From assembly GCA_036365145.1 (NCBI GenBank), contig JAEOAD010000004.1, positions 49,692,001 through 49,756,000 on the forward strand: DNA of 64,000 nt, given 5' to 3'. The notes beneath the pieces were generated by a model that had not been told where the DNA came from, did not search any database, and saw only the letters and a program-made list of their open reading frames with translations. The position numbers and the translations under genes are program-made. This document shows positions 57,224 to 64,000 of this stretch, piece after piece (position 1 is the stretch's first letter; each line of letters starts with the position of its first letter). Source of the DNA: Orientallactaga sibirica. Taxonomy: Eukaryota > Chordata > Mammalia > Rodentia > Dipodidae.

Positions 57224-57529
57224 AGTATCCATGCTGAATTACATCTCTCTAGGACTGGCTCCTGTCATAATTTTCCTCTATCACTCTGTGACTTCATTAA
57301 TGTGGTATAAATTCCATTCTTCCAGCTGCTCTGACCAAAAGTGTTGTGGACAGCACTGACTCCTCTTTAGTTCAGCCAGCCATAAATAATCCTGGAGACA
57401 GTGTATGTGGATGTGGGGGTGGGGAGGTTCAAAATGTATTATATGCATTTATGAAATAGTTAAAAGGACTACTAGATTATCCTTAGGACTCTGTATTAAC
57501 TATAATGTTCTTGGTAATTAAAAAAATGT
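57224..57529. other. Unique DNA
   Basis: About 300 bp, no recognised element. Confidence 0.4.
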
Positions 57530-57730
57530 GGGCTGGAGAGATAGCTTAGTGGTTAAGGCATTTGCCTGAAAAACCAAAGGATCCTGGTTCAACTCTCCAG
57601 GACCCACATAAGCCAGATGCAGAAGGGGGCACATGCATGTGAAGTTTGTTTGCAGTGGCTGGAGGCCCTGGCACACCCATTCTCTCCCCCCTCCTCTCCC
57701 CCACAAGTAAATAAATAAATTAATTTTAAA
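57530..57730 (+). mobile_element. DIP-type SINE
   Basis: gggctggagagatagcttag, ggttcaactctcc B box, acccacataagccagatg, C/T block, and aaataaataaatt tail. taaaaaaatgtg before and ttaaaaaatttgt after are a likely worn target duplication. Confidence 0.94.
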
Positions 57731-58095
57731 AAATTTGTCACAAATTTAATTAACATGTTACAACTGAAGATGTATGCATGTTGCATAGACAAATGTAATC
57801 AGTATATATATCTATGTGATAAGGGTCTTTGCTTTTATAATGACAGCTTTGTGTTTACAAGTTTATTAAAAACTAAAAACCATCTGTAAAGAAAAAAATG
57901 AAAAAAAACTAAAAGATTTATATAAAACATATTAAAATCTAGATGCTGAATAGTTTTCACCAGTCACACTGCTAGCACACTCAAATAAGCTTCTATTTCT
58001 ACTCATTTGGATAAATCTAAAAGTTTCTTGATTTATTTTTATTCCCTTCCTTTTTAAAAAAATAAAGTCAATACTCAACAGAAAAATCAGATGAT
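57731..58095. other. Unique AT-rich DNA
   Basis: 360 bp, no recognised element. Confidence 0.4.
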
Positions 58096-58096
58096 C

Positions 58097-58590
58097 CCAT
58101 TAAAATATAAGTCAGACCTTGTCACTGCTCGAATTCTCCAATGCCTACTATTTCACTCATACGGCAACAAGTGGATGACAAGATCTTACAGGGTCTGACC
58201 CTAGTTGGCTTATGATGTCATCTGGCACTCTTCTCAATGGGCTCCTTTAGGCAAACTGTTGTTCATCACACACTCGTGGCAGTACTTTGTGCTTCTCATA
58301 GGACAGACTTGCTACCTAGATTCTCTATCCCTCCTCAGGAAAAAATTTTCCTAGCTACCTTAGTTTAAATTGAGACCTCTCATCTTTGGCACTTGATTAT
58401 CCCCTACTTTCCCTCAATACCACTTAAGTATCCAACCACACTCACTATGCATTTAATGAGATATTTTGTTTGCTGTAGATGTCTCTCTAGCTTAACTGAA
58501 ACTCTCTGCTGGCAAGGATTTTGATCTGTTTTGTCTATTGCCAGTACCAGTTTCTAGTATGCCTCACAGAGCAAACACAACAAATATCAT
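58097..58590 (+). mobile_element. L2 LINE, 3' end relic
   Basis: Follows the L2 3' end: gtcagaccttgtcactgctc, ccaatgcctactatttc, gacaagatcttacagggtc, tgaccctagttggcttatg, gctggcaaggattttgatc, tgttttgtctattgccag, taccagtttctagtatgcc, tcacagagcaaacacaac. Ancient and diverged. Confidence 0.72.
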
Positions 58591-58654
58591 GAGGAAAGAT
58601 AATGGCAATACTGGAAACTAACATAAATTGCTACTTGGTTCAGGCAGACATCAT

Positions 58655-58785
58655 TCTTTTCAAGATTATTTATACCTCACATTCCAGCAATTTGATGTTT
58701 TTATTTTCTATGGCAAGAAACTGAGGTAATTTGTAGAGGCAAACTCATGTGATGTCACACAGAGAGTAAAGACAGAACTGAAAGA
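58655..58785 (-). mobile_element. MIR SINE fragment
   Basis: Minus-strand MIR text: tattttctatggcaagaaac, tgaggtaatttgtagaggc, gatgtcacacagagagtaa, agacagaactgaaag. Common position just after an L2. Confidence 0.62.
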
Positions 58786-59225
58786 CATTTTTTTTTAAAT
58801 CTTCAAAGCTCTAGTGTTCCTATCCACAACAATGGACTTTCATCAGACTTCAGAAGGTACTCAATGTACTCCTTTGTTAATTAAAGGGTATTTTTTACTC
58901 CTTGAGATAAATTTACCTCCCTATAGACTCCTGAAAGAAGTTTTTCTCTAAACTTCTTTAAGATTCTTCATTCATTTTTGCAATTTAAGTATTATTAAGT
59001 ATCTTAATGTTTGTATTTCTATTTAAGATTTTCACTGGGAAACCTGAGATTTTTAGTTAAATTTTATCATGCAATGTAGGTGTTAATCTTGAATTTTTTT
59101 GTTCTACTTCTCTAAAGCTACTGTCCCCACATACCTTCCAATTGTCTTTTAAAATTTATTTTACATTATGTAGTGTATGGCATTGGGCAACATCAATGCA
59201 TTTGGCTTCACGGTCTCTGTTTCTC

Positions 59226-59228
<3 letters not shown>
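58786..59228. other. Unique AT-rich DNA
   Basis: 440 bp, no recognised element or gene. Confidence 0.4.
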
Positions 59229-59285
<57 letters not shown>

Positions 59286-59300
59286 TGCGCACGCACGCAG
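59229..59300. repeat. (TG)n followed by GC-rich alternating purine-pyrimidine run
   Basis: About 26 TG units, then gcgcgtgcgcacgcacgc. The 72-bp stretch alternates purine and pyrimidine almost without break, a Z-DNA-prone composition. Translations give V/C or H/T runs. Confidence 0.96.
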
Positions 59301-59545
59301 GCGTATACTTGCCATGGCATGCATGTGGAAGTCAGAGGACAACTCAGGACATTGGTTATCACTTTCCACCTTGTTTAAGTCAGGATTTCTCATTGTTTAA
59401 CTGCTGCATTTACCAAGCTAGCTGGCCTGTGATCTTCCAGGCGATTCTTCTATCTCTGTCTCATTGCTCACTGTATGCTTTCCATGGGCTTTGGGATCTG
59501 ACCTCAGGTACACATGCTTTTCTGACTCATCTTCCCAGCTTATAC
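59229..59545 (-). mobile_element. B3-like SINE with (TG)n tail
   Basis: The (TG)n and GC-rich alternating tail is followed by gcatgtggaagtcagagg, caactcaggacattgg, ttccaccttgtttaagtc, ctagctggcctgtgatc, ttccaggcgattcttc, tgggatctgacctcagg and catcttcccagc. Reverse orientation; the layout matches 25335-25690. Confidence 0.7.
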
Positions 59546-59972
59546 TCTCAACTTTTATTATGAATGAGGCATCAAGAGCAGCCATGAAACCAAAATAAAC
59601 ATCAGACAAATAAACAGCCCTTTGAGCAGATATAGTACACACAGAGAGTTGTCTGGGATCTTATCCAGTCTATACCAGTATTTGCTAGAATGTAGAATGG
59701 CATTTCTCATATCCTTTAGGCCTGACAAGTACTCTCTCATGAACATTCATTTTTTTTCAAAGCACTTTTCACTTCTAACAGTTATATAAGGCCCCATTAA
59801 AAGTGACAATTTTTGATAATGTGCAGAATTAATCATTCTTGTAAATGATTATGTCTTTTTCTAGTAGTTCTCCAATTCTATTTTCAATGCAATGCTGGGA
59901 TATCATGTCTAATATCCTGATAATATTTGGAAACAAATTTCCAGATGCAAGGTTACAAAAAAACCAAAAAAT
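59546..59972. other. Unique AT-rich DNA
   Basis: 430 bp, no recognised element. Confidence 0.4.
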
Positions 59973-59989
59973 TATTTTCTTGCAATTTC

Positions 59990-60011
59990 ATTTTTTTAAA
60001 TTTTTATTTGT

Positions 60012-60051
<40 letters not shown>

Positions 60052-60317
60052 AGGGAGGGAAGGAAGAAAGAAGGAAGGAAGGAAGGAAGGAAGGAAGGAA
60101 GGAAGGAAGGAAGGGAGGGAGGGAGGGAGGGAGGGAGGGAGGGAAGGAGGGAGGGAGGGAGGGAAGGAGGGAATGCCAGAGCCTCTAGCCACTGTAAAAG
60201 AACTCCATATGCATGTGCCACCTTGTGCATCTGGCTTACATGGGACCTGGAAATTCGAACCTGGGTCCTTAAGCTTTGCAGGCAAGTGTCATAACTGATA
60301 AACCATTTCTCCAGGCC
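59990..60317 (-). mobile_element. DIP-type SINE with long purine tract and TSD
   Basis: Minus-strand copy: ttttttaaatttttatttg tail, the purine tract, ccagagcctctagccactg, cttgtgcatctggcttac, ataactgataaaccatttc head. 17-bp target duplication tattttcttgcaatttc (59973-59989) and tattttattgcaatttc (60318-60334), one difference. Confidence 0.95.
60013..60172. repeat. (GA)n-(GGAA)n-(GGGA)n purine tract, 160 bp
   Basis: Uninterrupted purine run on the plus strand after the first few bases: about 17 GA units, ggag/ggaa transition, about 14 ggaa units, then about 14 ggga units with two ggaa interruptions. Triplex-prone. The 149-codon frame across it is spurious. Confidence 0.97.
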
Positions 60318-60334
60318 TATTTTATTGCAATTTC

Positions 60335-61989
60335 TGTCTCAAACATCACAGTTGAAGAATCTTCCTTTCTGAACAAGCTCTCTAGGATTCAGGATCACAA
60401 TGTGCTGGTGCCATGGCAGTGTTTTCTTGGTTGTGTACCCAGTTCCCATCTATAAATTAAAGATCTACTGTCTCCTAGGATAATTCTAAAATATTATATA
60501 CCAATTTTCAGTTTCCAAAGAATATTAAAATATTGTCTTTTAGGAAGTGTTGACTATGTAATTTGAAAATTTATTTTTCTTTTATTAAATGGCTAACTAA
60601 ATAATTAATTCATGTGCACGAAGGCTATGTGCAAACATCCAAAGTTGCTAAAAATTATACTCTTAAACTCTCCTGATTATTTATAAACTCCAGAGAGGCT
60701 ACTAAAGTAAAAATGACACTTCTGTAGCTTCTGTACTATGTGCCTTTTATAAGCATTAATATTTATTAATACTCTGTTATACACTTCAGATCAAAAGATA
60801 AGTCACAATTCACACTAAAAAAGAAAAAGCTATATTCTTCATGTTAAGATAACTTCATTAAATGTCTGATTTAAATTTTGAATAATTCAGTAGCTAAGAA
60901 ACTGTTGGTTCATTATTGGTTATTCAACCCATAGTTTCACATCAACTAAATCTACCTTGTGTTTCTCTTGGACCATAGCATCAGAATACTATGGATCATT
61001 AAGTCAGGAGATTTGAGGGTCTTATCACAACCTATTGATTATTACTTTATGCTTCTGATAACCTAATGAGCTTAGGACCTGTTATACCAATCTAAATGTT
61101 ACAACAAAATTATCATATGAGCCACTTTAGTAAAATTGCTCTCATGGTTTATTTTGTGCACCATGTAGTTTATGGTAGAACTAGTAGTAATATGAAGCCA
61201 TAGTCTTACCGTATTCAGTCTACTGCAGCTAGAATATGGAAGGAAGAGAGGTGGAAAAATAATAAGTAGTTTAAGGTTAAAAGCCAGCCACAGATCTCAA
61301 AATAGAAGTCATCTGGAGTCAGACATAAAAAGAGGGCTGACATTTTTACTATAATTTCATTGGCAGTAGGAAATTTTAGGAGTAGCATGCCAGTATAGTA
61401 GGCTGAGAGACAGCATAAGCCTTTCTGACTTTTAATATCCAAGTTTATCTAAACTCAGCCAATTCCTTTTCATCTCAGTAGCTTCCTCATGAAAATGACA
61501 TGATGAGTTGGGCTTTTGTTTGGTGTCATTAATATTCTATGATGTTAACATTAAACATGGCCATGGGTACTTTATAAATATAATAATCCTTAACACAAAG
61601 CATTAGTGATCTGTGACTTTTGGCAGCAATGTTCTGCTAAAGTTTATAACAAAAATGTCTATGTCTTAAATAAATTCCTGTAAATATGAGTTGGATTGAA
61701 CAGTTCTACATATTTTACCTTTTTACTATGGGAAATATATTTATAGAAGAGAATCAACAAATCATTATAGTATCTACAAATCTTCAAGTACAATTTTCAT
61801 TGAAAGTTTAACAAATATTAAAGAGGGCTCACTAAATATATAACCATCAATCACATTAAATATCAATTATCACATAGCCCAGTCTCCACTGACACATACT
61901 TCAGATATCCCTCTCCAATTACAATTTTCTGTCTTTGCAAAGAGGTAACTGTTTGAACTTGAGAATTTTCCTGTTACAGCAACTATGTT
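60335..61989. other. Unique AT-rich DNA, no gene seen
   Basis: 1.65 kb, about 32% GC. Minus-strand frames at 61215-61442 and 61870-62115 have no recognised feature. Confidence 0.45.
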
Positions 61990-62099
61990 TCCTCGGAATA
62001 ATTTACCTAAGTAACAGAGTATAGTTTTGTCCATTTTGGTGTTTTTGAATATATGAATTTCTTTATTATTTTCAGAATAAATGATGTTTGGATGTTTGA

Positions 62100-62440
62100 A
62101 AATTTTATCCATCACTGTTCCTTAATTTTCACTGACATATTATAGTCTACATGATGCCATCAAATTAGTTTATCCATTCAACTATTGGAAGGCATTTAAA
62201 TTGATTCAGTTTAGGGATATCTGAAATTGCACTGCAATGAAAATATTTCCCATGCATTCCATAGCAAACCAGCATACATTTCTCCTGGGTCAATATCTGG
62301 GATGGGGTATGGGATGTAAGGATATAAGACATGCATAACATCAACTTAACTAGATTGTCCTTACCTGGTTTTCAGTCTTGTAAATTTATATACTTTCATC
62401 CTTATGCAATGTAGGCATAGACTTTTATCACTAACTGTCA
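62100..62440 (-). mobile_element. L1M-type LINE fragment
   Basis: Minus-strand old L1: aaattagtttatccattcaac, tattggaaggcatttaaatt, tttctcctgggtcaatatc, gggatgtaaggatataag, caacttaactagattgtcc, ctggttttcagtcttgtaaa. No frame is kept; the left end is uncertain and may reach 61990. Confidence 0.68.
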
Positions 62441-62457
62441 GTTTGACATGTTAATTA

Positions 62458-62466
62458 GGCTACTAT

Positions 62467-62502
<36 letters not shown>

Positions 62503-62513
62503 GCTACTATTCT
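62458..62513 (-). mobile_element. Bare poly(A) insertion with 12-bp target duplication
   Basis: A run of about 32 T lies between two copies of ggctactattct (62458-62469 and 62502-62513). Exact duplication of the flank around a T run and nothing else is the mark of a retroinsertion truncated down to its poly(A) tail, here on the minus strand. Confidence 0.85.
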
Positions 62514-64000
62514 TTCCAGTGGCTTATCCATCCATTCAAAAACACTTAAGATTGTGTGTGTCAGAGACACTGTATCAGGCACAGGAAACAGGTAGAGACA
62601 GCAGAAATGGCTTCACTATGTATAAAATAAACTGATAAAATTATATACATCTGTCAGTGCCCTAGGCTTCATATTTCCATAAATACTACAGCAGGTTAAT
62701 TAACTGAATATTTCTTCAGAAAAGTCTCAGTGTAAAGGCAAAGAACTAATGTATCCTCCTGGTAGTGATTAGAGATCATATTGCACAGCAGGTCCCATTT
62801 GCTCCCTCCCATTGGCTTCAGATATGCAATGTCTATACATATTATTCTGTGAAGTCACAGAAAAAAATCCTGGACTGCTACTTTGAAGGTTATAGGTTGT
62901 ATGTATTAGCTTGGAAAATTGCTGCTGATGGAATGAAGATAGGGTGACTCGAAGCAGCAAAGAATGGCATATTATGCGTGTTGTCAAAATAAGGTTCCAT
63001 TAGTGTAGTTCTTAAAACAGAATTCTGATTTTATTCAAATCCAATGGACACTCTTTTCTGAGTGTCCATGCTATCACACATACATCAACTGTGCTCACAA
63101 TTACAAAATTAGTTCTTATAAATCATGTACAAAAGCACTGAATCATCATAACTTTAGGACTCAAATATAAATATACAATTGTGTCTGTAATGCAGAATAA
63201 AAGGGAAATAAGAACCTGAGAAAATCTGGCACTGAATATCAAGTAAAACACTGGGCAATATAGCAATTCTCTTATTCCCATACTAATTTGACAGAGGAGT
63301 TAATTCCGATAACCCAAGTATGGCAGAGGTCTGAACAGCATGCAACTAGAGAATTACATATCACCTGGAGATATACAAAAAATGGTTTTTCCACAACTAT
63401 ATTACTGCAGTGTTCTTAATCCATTAAAGCTTATATTATTTGAGACAAATGCTTCTTTTAGATAGATGTTTTCTCCCCTTTTGTGAGATCTGTTCTTTAA
63501 AATTCCACAGTGTGGAAACTCTTGATTATTTTATGCAACTTGTCACTGTCTTAATCCTTTGAAAACAAGAGAAAAATATGAGTCATGTACAATCTAACAG
63601 CTAAAAATGTTGTACTCTTCAAAATTCAAGTGTTAAAAAACAAATGCCAAAGGAATGCATGAATTTCATATTTTTGAATTTGCACTCAGTACAAGATGCA
63701 AACACCAGGATTATGTCTGCTGTGGATAGAGAAAGACTGCTGGCTCTACCAAGTGTCCATCATCCAAAGCAGTTGCCAGCATGTTTCTAGTCACAAATAC
63801 AAATTATTTACTGCTATATATTAGGTAATAGGGTAGATTTATTGTAGCAGAAGAGGCTGATAAAACCACTGGCAAGATTTAGCTTGTGGAAGTAAACAAA
63901 TTAACCAGAAGGAGCAGCTGGGGAGAGAAGTGCAGACATATGTGCATGCATTTGGTTAAAATGCAATGTTGACTTCAAAATGATGGGAAAAGAGTTCTCT
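62514..64000. other. Mostly unique DNA; possible MLT1 relic at 62650-62840
   Basis: gtcagtgccctaggcttcat to ccattggcttcagatatg follows the order of a reversed MLT1-like LTR, but weakly. The remaining 1.15 kb has no recognised repeat, gene or regulatory signal. Confidence 0.35.

Noticed and set aside
59281..59300. CG-rich run as a CpG island
   Set aside because: Only about 20 bp, part of an alternating microsatellite; no promoter context.
59845..60294. 149-codon frame, the longest in the window
   Set aside because: Most of it is the GA/GGAA/GGGA tract and SINE sequence; low-complexity R/E/G/K translation.

Overview
This is non-coding, repeat-dense rodent DNA (about 35 to 38% GC by eye). The best lineage marker is a tRNA-derived SINE present about 27 times. 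It has a B2-like head, a body reading 'gccagatgcacaaggtggcgcatg', a CT-rich stretch and an (AAAT)n tail. I take it to be the DIP element of jerboas (Dipodidae, B2 superfamily). Jerboa-type B1, B3-like and ID/B1 composite SINEs accompany it, so a jerboa or near relative such as Jaculus is the likely source; the species is inference. No intact protein-coding gene, RNA gene or CpG island was found. The ORFs of 60 to 149 codons fall in microsatellites, SINEs, L1 3' ends or unique DNA without coding signs.

Layout. 0-2 kb: a SINE and an old L1M fragment, part of which is duplicated on both sides of a dispersed rodent repeat. 2-3 kb: two possible minus-strand exons with good splice signals. 6-8 kb: B1 pieces, a 35-bp tandem repeat and a very recent 315-bp tandem duplication. 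8.4-19 kb: SINEs and old MLT1-type LTRs. 20.0-22.0 kb: one complete non-autonomous MaLR provirus with both LTRs. 22-28.9 kb: SINEs, MIR, L1M and MLT1 relics and a solo MaLR LTR. 28.9-31.7 kb: the 3' part of a rodent L1 split by a 454-bp solo LTR. 31.8-34.4 kb: ID/B1 pieces and two oppositely oriented L1 3'UTR fragments. 34.6-45.5 kb: SINEs with large microsatellites grown from their tails, a MIR and a full B3. 46-50 kb: an unassigned higher-GC segment and L1 3' ends in both orientations. 50.98-51.56 kb: a decayed C2H2 zinc-finger gene relic on the minus strand. 52-60.3 kb: young SINEs with exact target duplications, an L1M, an L2 and a B3-like element. 60.3-64 kb: mostly unique AT-rich DNA with an L1M relic and a bare poly(A) insertion.

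The genes do not work together in any system; the window reads as an intron or intergenic stretch shaped by retrotransposition. The most informative items are the zinc-finger relic, the two exon candidates, the MaLR provirus, the bare poly(T) insertion with target duplication and the recent tandem duplication. I found no convincing undescribed biological system.
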